Positions 25,287-37,380 of a DNA stretch of 64,000 nt are shown piece by piece (positions within the stretch are counted from its first letter, which is position 1; each line of letters starts with the position of its first letter). The notes beneath the pieces were generated by a model. The model worked only from the letters and a program-made list of their open reading frames with translations. It made no database searches and had not been told where the DNA came from. A program made the translations under genes and the position numbers. This DNA is from Rotaria sordida. Its lineage: Eukaryota > Rotifera > Eurotatoria > Philodinida > Philodinidae. The stretch lies in the NCBI GenBank assembly GCA_905250125.1, contig CAJNOL010001347.1, positions 1 to 64,000 of the forward strand, given 5' to 3'.

Positions 25287-27228
25287 CTAGACATAGTTTT
25301 TGCTGTTACGTTGTTCTGAATAAGCTTTAAATAGATGAGAAGTACTTGTTCTACTTGTCAATGTTCGTTCAGATAAAAGTAGTCCATTTGAAGTATTATC
25401 AATTGGTGCTATTTTACTAGAAACAGGAGACAGAAGTGTTGTTACTGTACTTGCTCGAGGATTTAATTTAAATGACGTAATTGAATTTAAACTTAAAGGT
25501 CTATTCGATGAAGGTTGTGATCGATCAGGTGCTGCATCTGAATTTATATATTCTTGACGATAATCTTGTGTGTCTCTATTCATAGTATTTTGAACACGAC
25601 ATACATGACAAATAGGTTCTTCTTCATCCCAGAATTTTCGTCGAATTTTACCCCTAAAAATTAATTTATATTTGTTTGTAAAAAAAAAAAGAATTAATAC
25701 ATATATAACATACCGAAATGATTGAGAATACCATCGAGGACAACAACAACACGAACTTAATAAACTTAGAAGAAGACAAAATGGAAGACCAAGACCAAGA
25801 ATAAGTCCAAGAAATAAATTCAAACTCAACGATTCTTTAACAATTGTTGTAGTAGGAGCTAAAAAAATATATATATATATAATTTGAGAATACTTCATTA
25901 GATATAAAATAAATCAAAATTCTAAACAAACTTGTAGTTGTTGTTGAAGTTGAAGTTGAACTTGTACTTGTAGAAGTACTGCTCGATGTTGTTGTTGAAG
26001 TTGAACTTGTAGAAGTAGTAGTTGATGTTGTTGTTGAACTTGAACTTGAACTTGATGATGTACTCGTTGATGTCGTTGTTGTTGGTGCAATAACAACAAA
26101 AATTAAACAATATTCTATTGATTGTAAACTACTACTATCGACTGCCGTTGTACAATATAATTCTGTTGTTCCAATTTGATCAAAAGAAGGTGTCCATGTA
26201 AATGTAGTTGAATAAAGTATTGAACTCTCTTTGACGACTGTTGTAGTACTTGCCTTACCTGATGGTAGACTAATTGTTGTAAATCCTTTAATTGTTGTAC
26301 CACTACAGCCAATTTGTGCAATAACATCTGTAGAAAATCGAACATTAGCTGGTACATAAATAGTAGCAGTATTATTTAGTTCTCCAATAATAGTTGGTAA
26401 ATTACATGAAGTTGATATACTACGTATAAGAAATTGTAATGGTATAGAACTTAATACTGTACCATTTGGATTGGAGGGCATAAAATCTTCTATTTGTATA
26501 GCTATAACATAATAACCAACGCTGGTTGGAGTGAATGTAAGTGTACATTTATTTTCAAGATTTGATGATGAATAGAGTTGAAATCCTGTCAAAGCTTGAC
26601 AGACACCACCACATTCAGTAATAGTTGTAGATGCAACAACGACTGTACTACTTGCCCATCGACATTTAACAATATCATTATCATTATCTATCATTGGAAT
26701 ACGAAGCACTTGTTGTTTATTAACAGGTACAGTAATCAATGGTGGTATGCTTGTCTCTGGTGATGAATTAATTCGTCCATTATCAGTACGTACTGCTAAA
26801 TTAATATATGTTGCTACACTCCATTGACCTGCTCCAGAGACAAGTGTTAACCATGCACTACCTTGATAGGCTAATACTTGTTTAGCACCTAATGGAAGTG
26901 TAATTGACTGTGTACTTTGAGTGACGATTACACCTAAGCTAGCATCATTACTAATGCAGGCTCCTTTCACATAAATACTTGTTGAAATAGAGGCACAACC
27001 TGCTAGACAACTGAGTGTATCGTTTATAGGACCAGATACTGATAGGCAAGAATAACGAGAACTTAACCATGAATATGTTTGTTTTAATGTAATTGTTACT
27101 GTACTACTATTTGTTGAGTCTGGCGAGACAGCTTCCCATGTAATTGATCCACCGTAAAAATGAGCACCACGTACAAATAATAGGGCCTTGCAAAAATATA
27201 GGCAAATGTATAAGAGAAACTTTTTCAT
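25287..27228 (-). CDS. Type I membrane protein with Ser/Thr stalk, copy A
   Basis: Three exons: 25932-27228 (1297 bp), 25714-25858 (145 bp) and 25287-25653, joined by GT-AG introns in consistent phase, about 600 aa. It starts with a signal peptide (MKKFLLYICLYFCKALLFVRG). An ectodomain of about 380 residues opens with AHFYGGSITW and has paired cysteines and N-glycosylation sequons. A Thr/Ser-only stalk of about 60 residues follows, suited to O-glycosylation. One TM segment (LFLGLILGLGLPFCLLLSLL) leads to a Cys cluster (CCCC) that could be palmitoylated. The cytoplasmic tail of about 120 residues is Ser/Thr-rich. It looks like a cell-surface receptor or adhesion protein; the ectodomain family is not recognised. 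A close tandem paralogue lies at 30643-32581. Confidence 0.8.
25931..26095. repeat. Triplet-rich coding minisatellite (stalk, copy A)
   Basis: Degenerate repetition of TTGTTGAAGTTGAAC-like units encodes the Thr/Ser stalk of copy A. The equivalent region of copy B is 31285-31440. Such repeats tend to vary in length between alleles. Confidence 0.7.
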
Positions 27229-29219
27229 TATGTATTGTTTGTATGATGAAATAAATCAGTAGAATTTCTTTTTGTTTTATGCTTGAATTTTTATATGATT
27301 TCATGTAGATGAAATGATCGACATCATACAAGAAAGAGAATTTGCTTTTTTTTTTCTCTGAATAGAAATTATAAACAAAAACAACGAAGAAAAAAAAAAT
27401 CTATTTACATTTCGATGTATTAAAAATACATCATAAGATATTTGTCTTATGTAGTATGAAATGACTGGTCTTTTTTTTTTTTTGGAATTCTGAAAATTAA
27501 TAAAATATGAATGTACACAGTAGATGAAAGTCTTCAATGTGTTAATAGTATTAACCCCTTCTCATGGAAAAAAAAAATTGAATATCGTGGATAAATCTTC
27601 AATAATATAATACATATAAATTAAACACCCAATTTTAGTAACATGATGGTGTGATAAGGATAACTTTCAGATAAAATTAATTTTTAAGATAGTTAATAGT
27701 TAGATAAAAATGTTGTCATCTAAAACATAAATTGTCTAAATCTAATTCGAATATAAATCAATAATTGATAGTTCCATTAGAATTATAGTCAAATAATACT
27801 CAACAAGCTTCGAAATCGGGACATTTTTTTATGATGCGGCCCTAAGAAAATTTCGTTTACAAAGATTTTTTTCTCGATGGAAAACAATTGCATATTTTTC
27901 GTCTTTTAGAAAAAAAATGATGATCGAGGAGCAGGAATAGCACGGAAACTTTCCCTCTATACTCCTTTAGGGGTGAGTCAAATGTCAAAAAAGGATAAAA
28001 TACGTGATACTCAACGTATTGTTGCTAATAATTAAAGATGAAGAAAAGAAAAATTCTTTATCATGAAAGAACAAAAAAAGAAATACAAGTTTGATTTCAT
28101 TCGAATATTGTCTTCGCCTTCACAAAAACTAAATTGGATGTGTCATATTGAAGGTATATGAAAACTATACGAAATAGTAGCATCTTACGTACTTTGATTC
28201 CAACATTTATAATAATGTTTTAAGTATCGTTCGGTCTGTGTATCAATATACGATTTTATGAGACTTTATATATGAAGATGACAACGAAAATTTATTAATA
28301 GAAATAACAAATTTTGTTTACACGTGCGGCACAACATGTTAAAAATAAAAATAAATCTCTTTAGCAGTGATTTTTCGTAACTCCATCAGTTGCAAAAGAA
28401 ATTGATTAAAAAAATAAAGTGTAGAAATGTAGAAATTATATTTCTCAAAGAAGAAGATTCCTTTTATCCACTCGATATTCTTATCAAATACAATATTCTA
28501 TTTAAAAAAGTCCTCAACAAATAATATCTTTTCCTCGAATCCTAATAATAAATTGTATTGTCTAATTTTGAAGTTTTCCTTCATAAATACTAAATGATTA
28601 CATTTTTTTTTTTCATATTACAGCAAGTTGACTGGATAAGAAAATAAACAAATATTGTATTAAAATGTATATTTCACAGCTTATAGAGTTTATTAAGTAA
28701 ATGACACCATACTCACGTCATCAAATATGTGAAAGAGAAAAAAAATTAGCATTTCTTTTTCTGTATTGATTTTAATATGTGTATAGTTGTGAATTGATTC
28801 TTACTTGACAATTTCAATAATAGTAACGAATAAAGATAACACTATTACTGATAAAAATTAAATTTTTATCAAATTAAGATTGTAATAGATCTTTCGAATG
28901 AATTACAACGATTGCAATATGACATCTTTTGCTCATATCTCTACACAAAGAAATCATAAAAGTTTGATATTTTTTTTTGTATCTTAAAACATGTGCTGTT
29001 GAGTTTTCTACAGAGCTAATAGTAAGGACACTGTTGAATTTGGAAGACTTGTACGATGGTGTATATGATTTACCGTTAGAATATATTTAGAGATGCCAGT
29101 TGCTCTGCTAACCTGCACTGATGAATAATACATTAGGTTACATCTCTAATTTAAACGAAAAAACTTTTGTTATTCTCTATATGTTAGAGTATTTACTTTA
29201 AAGCTTACACAAAAGAGAA

Positions 29220-30510
29220 ACGAAGGATAAAATATTTTATAATAATTTCAAGTTCGAATTCATTGTAAGAGTAGTTGCATATATTATAGACTTGTAATCG
29301 GTCAAGAAATACTAGACCAGTTCGATTCGGCTAGTGACCAATCAGGTTATATAGAAATCTGTAGAATAAAACTACTTTTCGATGATCAGTAAAAGCAGCT
29401 AAATCGTGTTTTATATTTTAATCCTACACGAATTGCACTGATAGCTTTTTATTCGAGATAGTATTGTAGTGTAAAAGCTTATTTAAAGTTTTTTTATTTT
29501 TTATCTTACATGGATAACATTAAAACAAAAATTACTTTCAAGTCTTATTTTCGGCCTCACTAAAGGAATATCATCCCACGTTAGGCTCGAAAAAAAAGAA
29601 CCCTCAGAAACTGCAGTCTGACATATTCTTTTATATAAAGACAGGGACGTAAGTACGGAGGGAGTGATTGAGACATTATGCCCCGTGCTCTGGAGAGACC
29701 TAAGTACGCTCCTGTAAAGAAAAATTTAAATATATATATATCATAGGAAGAGCTTATTTTTAGCTAAGCGTGAAGCTACGAAATCATATCTAATAAATCA
29801 AACAAATGTAGAAGTTTTTAACGGAAAATTTTTGATGTTTTAACAATCATTTTTTCACCAAATACCAGAACATTTAAACAGATGTTACAACACAAAACAA
29901 AAAAGAAAATTATATATTACAATAAAATTTCTCATTTAAAACTTCTACATTTGTTTGATTTATTAGACATTGAATTAAATCTCATGTACTATTGCTTTCA
30001 TACATACGATATCATTTTATTTTATTAAAAAAACAAATTCTAATTTTTGTTTGCATTATGAACATAGCACATAACTGCCTTTGTTTTTTTTTACTGAATA
30101 GAATATTCATTTTCACTCATTGATACTATTTTGTGAGTAACAATAACTTGTGCGTTAACATCAGAAAATGATTTTCGTTTCTATTTTTGATCCGTGCTTG
30201 CTAAAACAAACTAAATTTCAATGTAGAGCATTTGTCAACTCTACAACTTCCTAGATATAACTAGACCTTTGACAAATATATAAATGAAGATCCATAGAGA
30301 ATTTTCAGTTTCCAAAGGAGTTATAATTGATCTTTGGTTTATGTATATCTTCTGAGAATATAATGATATAAGACTGAATTCATTACAGCGTCGACAGATC
30401 CTATGGGATTTATATGATTTTCATGCACCTGGACTAAGTTCAATTTTTCCAGGAGAAGAGGAGGAGAGCTTTATGATATGAAAATTGAAATATATTTTTT
30501 AGTTCTTCCA
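29220..30510. other. Spacer between duplicated blocks
   Basis: Non-coding AT-rich sequence that does not match either duplicated block. It holds a small MITE (29789-29967), preceded by CAGGGACGTAAGTACGGAGG, which looks like an old DNA-transposon terminus. No gene seen. Confidence 0.5.
29789..29967. mobile_element. Small inverted-repeat MITE, 179 bp
   Basis: The left end TCTAATAAATCAAACAAATG continues into TAGAAGTTTT. The right end is its reverse complement (...CATTTGTTTGATTTATTAGA). The terminal repeats are about 40 bp and nearly perfect over the first 33. The interior is AT-rich and non-coding. Confidence 0.7.
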
Positions 30511-33500
30511 TAATACGACTAAAAATTTAATTTATTCTCTAAATTAAGAATTTTAATTGAAAACTAAAATAAGAATTTATAAATATTCATGGTTTTGTTA
30601 GTTACATTCGTATAAATTTATTAAATAAAATTGTATATATAGTCATTTGTTGTTATAACATTCCGAATAAGCTTTGAACAGATGTGAGCTACTTATTTCA
30701 CTTGTCAATGGTCGTTCAGATAAGAGTAGACCACTTGAACTATCACAAACCGGTGTTACATTACGAGAAATAGGAGACATCAGTGTCGTTATTGTATTTG
30801 TCGGACGATTTGATTCCGATGCTCTAACGGAATTTGATTTCAATAGTCTAGTCAATGATATTTGTGATCGATCAGACATTTCATTTGACTTTATATATTG
30901 TACACGATAACCTTGTGTGTTTTTGTTAATCATATACCGACCATGACATACCCGACAAACCATTTCTTTCTCGTGCCAAAATTTTCGAAGAATTTTATTC
31001 CTGATAATTATGTAATTTATATTTGTTTTTATGAAAAAAAAAGTTTATTCAGTTAACATACCGAAATGATTGAGCACACCATCGAGGACACAAAAAACAA
31101 CAACTCAATAAACTTAGAAGAAAACATAATGGAATACCAAGACTCAAAATAAGTCCAATTAATAGATTGACATTCAACGATTCTTTAACAATTGTTGTAG
31201 TAGGAGCTACAAAAAATATGTATATATATATATAATTTGAGAACACTTCATTAGATATAAAATAAATCAAAACTTTTGACAAACTTATAACTTCTACTGT
31301 TGTGGAAATTGAAGTTGAACTTGTAGAAGTACTAGTCGATGCTGTTGTTGAAGTTGAACTTGTAGAAGTATCAGTTGATGTTGTTGTTGAACTTGAACTT
31401 GAACTTGATGATGTACTCGTTGATGTCGTTGTTGTTGGTGCAATAACAATAAAAGTTAAACAATATTGTGAAGATTGTAAATTATTACTATCAACTGCTA
31501 TTGTACAATACAATTCTGTTGTTCCAATTTGATCAAAAGAAGGTGTCCATGTAAATGTAGTTGAATAAAGTATTGAAGTTTCTTGAACTATTGTTGAAGT
31601 CTTTGCCTTACCTGATGGTAAACTAATCGTTTCACATCGAATAATCGTTGAATTATTACACTGTGCTTGTGCAAAAATTTCTATAGAAAATGTGATATTA
31701 GCTAGTACATAAATAGTAGTACCATTGTTCAATTCTCCAATAATAGTTGGGATATCACATGAGATTTGTATACTACGTATAAGAAATTGTAATGGTATAG
31801 AACTTAATGCTATACCATTTGGATCCGATGGCATAAAATCTTCTATTTGTATAGCTATAACATAATAACCAGTGACATTTGTATTGAATACAAGTGTACA
31901 GTTATTATCCATATTTGATGATGAATAGAGTTGAGCTCCTAATAGATCTTGACAGACACCACCACATTCATCAATAGTTGTAGTAGTAACAACGGCTGTG
32001 CTATTTGCCCATCGACATTTAATAATATCACTATCAATATCCGTCATTGGTATACGAAGTGTTTGTTGTGTATTAACATATACAGTGGTCAATGGTGCCA
32101 TGCTTGTCTCTGGTGATGAATTAATCATTCCATTGTCAATACGTATTGCTAAATTAATATATGTTACTAAACTTCCTGGATTTATTCCAGAAACAAGTGG
32201 TAACCATGAATCACTTTGATAGGCCAATACTTGCTGAGCACCTAATGGAAGTGTAATTGACTGTAAGCCTTGGGAGACGGTTACATTTAAGGTCAAATCA
32301 TAATAAATACAGGTTCCTTGCACAGAAATATTTGTTATATTAGTGGTACAACCTGTTAGACATACGAGTGTATCGTTTGCAGGACCAGACGCGGATAGAC
32401 ATGGATAAAGGTAATTTGCCCATGCATATGTTTGTTGTAATTCAATAGTAACTGTACTAGTATTAGTTAAGTCTGTTGAGATAGTTTCCCATGAAATTGA
32501 TCCACCGTAAAAATGAGCTCCACGTACAAATGATAGAAATTTGAAAAAATATAGATAAATGTAGAAGCGAAACTTTTTCATTATGTGTTGATTGTATGAT
32601 GAAATAAATCAGTAGAATTTCTTTTTGTTGTATGCTTGAATCTTTATATGATTTCATGTAGATGAGGTGATCGACATCATACAAGAAAGAGAATTTGTTT
32701 TTTTTCTCTAAATAGAAATTATAAAGAAAAACAACGAAGAAAAAATCTGTTTGCATTTCAATGTATTAGAAATGCGTCATAAGATATTTGTCTTATGTAG
32801 TATGAAATGACTATTCTTTTTCTTTTGAATGATCAAAATTCATAAAATATGAATGTATATAGTAGATGAAAGTCTTCAATGTGTTAATAGTATTAACCCT
32901 TTTTCACGAAAAAAAAAAGAAATTCGAAATGGTAGATAGAAAATCGATAGTGTGATAACTTGAACATAATCTAATACAGATAAATTTGACACTCTTCCTG
33001 TATAATGATCATATAAGAGGGGAAGTTTTCGAGTAAAATTCAATTGTAGGATAGTTGATAATCAGGCAAGAAAGAAAAACTCTTTTTCATGAAAGGACGA
33101 ATAAAAAGTTGTTGATTTCTACGAATAATTTAAACAAAAAAAAAATTCAAATTTGAATGTATTCATAAAAATTGAATTCAATGTGTTGCATTTGAGACAT
33201 ATGAAAACTATACGAAATAGAAGAGTCTAATTTTGACTTCAACAGGAATCCTAATGCATTGAGTATAGTCAAGTCCGCATATCATCAAATGATTCTTATA
33301 GAATTTTATATGAATGTGATAACGAACATTATTTAACAAAAATAAAAAAATTAGTACGATAGATTTCTTATGCAAAGAAATACAAAAACTTAATATTGTA
33401 CGGATAGAGGAATATTTGAAATTTAGCAATAATTCAAAATGAATTTCTTCTTTATCTTCATGTGCGACACTATGTGTGCAAAATAAAAATAGTTCTCTTT

Positions 33501-34340
33501 AGTAGTGTTTTTTTTTTCAATTCCATCAATTGGAAAAGAAATTAATTCAAAAACTAAAGTTTATCAGTATAGAAATTATATTTCTTATAAAGAAAGATTC
33601 TCTTTTACCCATTCGATATTTTTATCAAATACAATATTCTGTTAACAAAAATTCTCGACAAACAATGTTTTTTTTATGGAATCTGACTCTTTATTGAATA
33701 ATAAATTATATTCTCTAATTTTCAAGTTTTTTGAAGCAAAAAACAAATCATTGCATTGTTTTTACATTACACCAAAACGACTAAATAGGAAAATAAACAG
33801 ATATTGTATTAAAATAGATATTTCAGAACTTCTAGAAGAAACCAAAAGTAAATTAAAAAAAACGACCATAGTCACGTTTCAAGTGTAGAAAAAAAAATCA
33901 TTTCTTTTCCTGTATTGATTTTAATATGTGCAGTTTTCAGTTAATTCTTAGTTGGAAATGTCAATAATGGTAATGAATGAAGACAATTCAATTACTGATG
34001 AACGCTAAATTGTTAGCAAACTGATGTTGTAATAGATCTTCCATGTGAACCAAAATGATTGTAACATTCCGTATTTTACTCATATCTTTACACAAACAAA
34101 TCATAATGTTTGAATTAATTCTCTTAAAATACGCGATGTTGGTTTCTCTACAGAACCAGTAGTTAGAGTACTGTTGAAGTTTGAAGACTTGTACAATAGT
34201 AAGATTTACGAGTAGATTATATTTAGAGTTGTTGATAGCCGCTAATGAATGTATATGTTTAAATCTCTAAACATAAAACCAAAATTTTTACTATTCTTCG
34301 TATACTATAGTATTAAGTTATCAAGCAAATATTTACTTAA
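30510..34340. repeat. Tandem segmental duplication, copy B
   Basis: The second copy of the block at 25170-29220, in direct orientation and offset by about 5.3 kb. It includes the copy B gene and its upstream non-coding DNA. Similarity fades near 34330. Confidence 0.75.
30643..32581 (-). CDS. Type I membrane protein with Ser/Thr stalk, copy B
   Basis: This paralogue of the 25287-27228 gene has the same three-exon structure: 31285-32581 (1297 bp, the same length as in copy A), 31062-31206 (145 bp, identical length) and 30643-31000. The architecture is the same: signal peptide, ectodomain opening AHFYGGSISW with conserved cysteines (ECGGVCQ) and the PLQFLIRSI block, Thr/Ser stalk, TM segment (LIGLILSLGIPLCFLLSLLS), Cys-rich juxtamembrane stretch and Ser/Thr-rich tail. 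Intron 1 (78 bp) happens to contain no stop and keeps frame, so unspliced message could still be read through with 26 extra residues. No disabling change is visible. The ectodomain has diverged more than the TM and stalk. Function unknown. Confidence 0.8.
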
Positions 34341-34450
34341 ACACTTTTAGAATATCATCTGAAATATCAGCAAGGTTTTTCAGTTCCATTTTTCTTTTGA
34401 AGAGAGAATTCAATGGCACGGCTTTTTAAAAAAATCAAATGTTTATTATT

Positions 34451-34511
34451 GGGAAGGGATGGGTGTGAATGTAGACATTGACTTCCTCGTACTGGCATTT
34501 ACGCCCACTCT
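34451..34511. repeat. Telomere-like palindrome, degraded
   Basis: The G-rich arm GGGAAGGGATGGGTGTGAATG and a short C-rich arm (TACGCCCACTC) are separated by about 20 bp. G arm comes first. It lies about 480 bp upstream of the GST start. Confidence 0.45.
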
Positions 34512-34988
34512 TTACTAGCATTTTATTTCTTGTTTGCTTTATTGCTATTCGCTCGTTATTTTTCTTAATCTAACATTATTATTATTCTAAGCATTGAAGG
34601 ATGTGGGTGATTGTTCACCATTTATCAATAACAACTTTATGATAAATGTTTTCGAAGCGAATTTATCATTGAGAAACGAAAATATGAGAGAGTGAGTTGG
34701 ATAAAAAGAAGACTTACATTTGCACTCTCATCCTAACACTTCCTTTCACTGTATTTACGATTTCGACAGCAAAAGTGACACAAACACATATTATCATTTG
34801 ATATTTGCTCTTTTCTCTTTCATTCGCTTTTTTTCATTGAATAGACAAAAAGAACGTGGCAAAAATTCTCTCTTACTCTGTATTGTTGTTGCTCTACGTA
34901 TAGAAATAGCATCATTTATTCAAGTACGGCATGTTGCCGTTGTACATTCTTCCTTTTTTTTTCTTTGCACGTAAACACGCATATTTTC

Positions 34989-35607
34989 ATGTCGACTTAT
35001 AAACTATACTATTTCGACGGTCGTAGTCGTGGCGAAGTCTCTTGTCTTATTTTGGCTGCTGCTAGACAAAAGTTTGAAGGTATAAGATATCCAGAGAATG
35101 AATGGCCATCGCACAAGTCAGAAATGTCTCTTGGTCAAATCCGAGTACTCGAAATCGATGATGTTAAATTACTACAATCAATGACTATTGCTCGTTTTCT
35201 TGCCCGTCAATTTCATTTGGCAGACAAAAATAATTTAGAACAAGTAAAAATTGAAGCTGTCGCTGATACAGCTACAGATCTTCTTAACAAAATTCGGACC
35301 AATTATTTGGTATTAAGAAGAATTTCAGAAAAAGGCAAGTGTAGAGACATTCTTCGCTAACGAATTACCAAAACATTTATGTAATCTCGAAACCTTGACC
35401 AAGGCCTACAGTGAGGGTGGTTCATTCTTCGTTGGCAACAGTTTGTCTTTGGCCGATTTGTACGTATACGATGTATTAGAAAATATTGTGAAAATCGATG
35501 CTAATATATTGGATCAATATCCATGGTTGAAAATCAATCGTCAAGAAGTTGCCAAACATCCTAACATTATTGCCTATCTTAAAAGTCGACCACGAATAGA
35601 ATTCTGA
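34989..35607 (+). pseudogene. Sigma-class glutathione S-transferase with apparent frameshift
   Basis: The start at 34989 gives MSTYKLYYFDGRSRGEVSC, the N-terminal thioredoxin-fold signature of sigma-class GSTs and prostaglandin D synthase. Tyr8 is the expected glutathione-activating residue. SMTIARFLARQF matches the glutathione-binding Ser region. The frame changes near 35335-35345: frame 1 runs into a stop, while the neighbouring frame continues SVETFFANELPKHLCNL and then SFFVGNSLSLADLYVYDVLE, the typical C-terminal helical domain, ending at 35607. Total coding length fits the usual 200-210 aa. The shift follows an A5 run, so an assembly or polishing error is about as likely as a real lesion. 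No intron could fit the junction. An upstream in-frame ATG at 34965 is less likely. The flanking sequence of both halves looks conserved, arguing for a recently or only apparently broken gene. Confidence 0.8.
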
Positions 35608-37380
35608 ATGAATCAGCTGGTTTCGAATAATGAACATCAATATTGACATCCTAAATTTTCTTTTTTAGAGGTGATTTTATATTTGGTAATGAAAAAAAGT
35701 AAAAACACTAGTTCAGTTATATCGAGTAATACAATAATTATAAATGGCATCATCGATCATTAATTAGTTTCGTGATAAAAGCACAATTCTATACACTAAA
35801 ATAAGTGCTTCTCATGATTGATTATGTTCATCCTTTATTTAGTCTAAAATGATTCTAGGAAAAATTACTAGAATATCTTAGCGTTGGCCTCGAAAACTAA
35901 TTGCTTGTGTTAACGACCAAAATCCACTCGACTTCAAAAAAACTCATAAAAAAGAACTCCTTTGTCCTTACACCTTTAAATGCTCGATACTTCTTCGAAT
36001 AAAGAATTGGAGATTTCTTTTTCTATAGTTTAGTTTAGTAGAAAATTCCGTCTTGAGTGAAGATATGGATATGTTTGCATTATTCTTTCCTCTCACATCC
36101 ACTCAAAATATCTATATTTTTTTAGAATTAATTGGTTTGTTTTGTTCAGATATTGAAAGATAGAAAAATGAAAGTTTTGAAAATATTTGAAAGAATTATC
36201 ATTAATATTAATAAAAAATGATTTGTATGAAAGTATAAATGAATTGAGTTTTGAATATTAATTAAATTAAAGTGCAACGCTAAAGTCAGTAGTATTTAAA
36301 TCTACAAATTATTATTCATTTCAAGATAAGAGAAGAATAAATATTTTGGAATAAATTTTGAATGGAGTATGACAGAGATCTGTAGTTGTCATCGTTTAAA
36401 AGAGAAGATAAAACTGCATCGAATCATGTATATCGCGCATTTTTTTGTTTTTTTGATAAGCTTTAGAAGATCAAGACAATTCTTTACTATCAAGTTTGAT
36501 TGTCATTAGTAATGACAATAATTTAATTCATTCATAGTAAATTCATAACGTACTTTCCTTATTTTCGTTCAGAAAATATGAAAGAAATACTATGTTGATT
36601 ATACATCAGGATCAAGAATTTCAAATATGTTCATTTATGATGCTCGGAATTGTTGGCTGAATCATTTTAATAAGTTGAATAGTTGAAATGTTGTAAACAT
36701 ATTGATACATACCTATTATTAATTATCTTGATTCTAATTACGACAGTTAATTAAATATTAAATGATAAACGTAAAATATTCAAATCTACCAAATCATTAG
36801 AAAAGGATCTTCCCGATAGTCTTCATATTGAGTCATCATTTATATCTCAATATTAAACTAATCGATCTATTAGTCAAATTAAATAGTTCAAATATAACCA
36901 AGCGGTTGATCAAAATGATCAAATAATGAAAACTATATCCTTTAGATGTACACTTGTCTTCAAGTGAGTTTCTTTCAACTTAGGTTAAAATCAATAGCAA
37001 ATCAGTGTAGTGGGATGTAAGTGTGAGGTGTTGATCTTCTCTTTACTCATATCCATCCACATTCATATCCTACATCCACGCTCTCTCTTGGAACTCATGA
37101 TGAAAAGTTTGGTTTGCACGAAATCTCTAAAGAACTATATAGATGTCTTCGAAGAAGTTTTGATTCTTGATTTTACTTGATACGGTCAGTTGAGAATTGT
37201 ATTCAGAATTTAATTTACACAAGCCATAGAACGTATAGTAGGATCGTACCAATGATTTGATGTTTTATTCAGTTCTTATAAAAAAAGTTAGGCTTCAATA
37301 CATAACAATAGATATAGAGCATTAAAATATGCAGATCTCAGAATAAGTTCATTAATTGTTCGACAACAGTCTTAATTATA
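35608..37380. other. Intergenic region
   Basis: AT-rich and non-coding. It contains a telomere-like palindrome at 37009-37082 and a weak CACATCCACTC tract near 36093. No gene seen on either strand. Confidence 0.6.
37009..37082. repeat. Telomere-like palindrome near aspartate decarboxylase 3' end
   Basis: The G-rich arm GGGATGTAAGTGTGAGGTG is followed by a C-rich arm ATCCATCCACATTC...TACATCCACG. G arm comes first. It lies about 300 bp beyond the stop of the minus-strand decarboxylase gene. Confidence 0.6.

Larger units (their letters stand above)
25170..29220. repeat. Tandem segmental duplication, copy A
   Basis: This block contains the copy A gene and about 2 kb upstream of its start. It is clearly similar to 30510-34340: shared stretches occur in coding sequence, introns and upstream non-coding DNA, for example TATGAAAACTATACGAAATAG at both 28157 and 33202. 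Divergence is moderate, higher in non-coding parts, so the duplication is not recent. An unrelated spacer of about 1.3 kb separates the copies. Confidence 0.75.

Noticed and set aside
27541-27575. TTAACCCCTTCTC and the related TTAACCCTTTTTC at 32893 as piggyBac ends
   Set aside because: They are shared flanks of the tandem duplication, and no matching inverted end with TTAA was found downstream.
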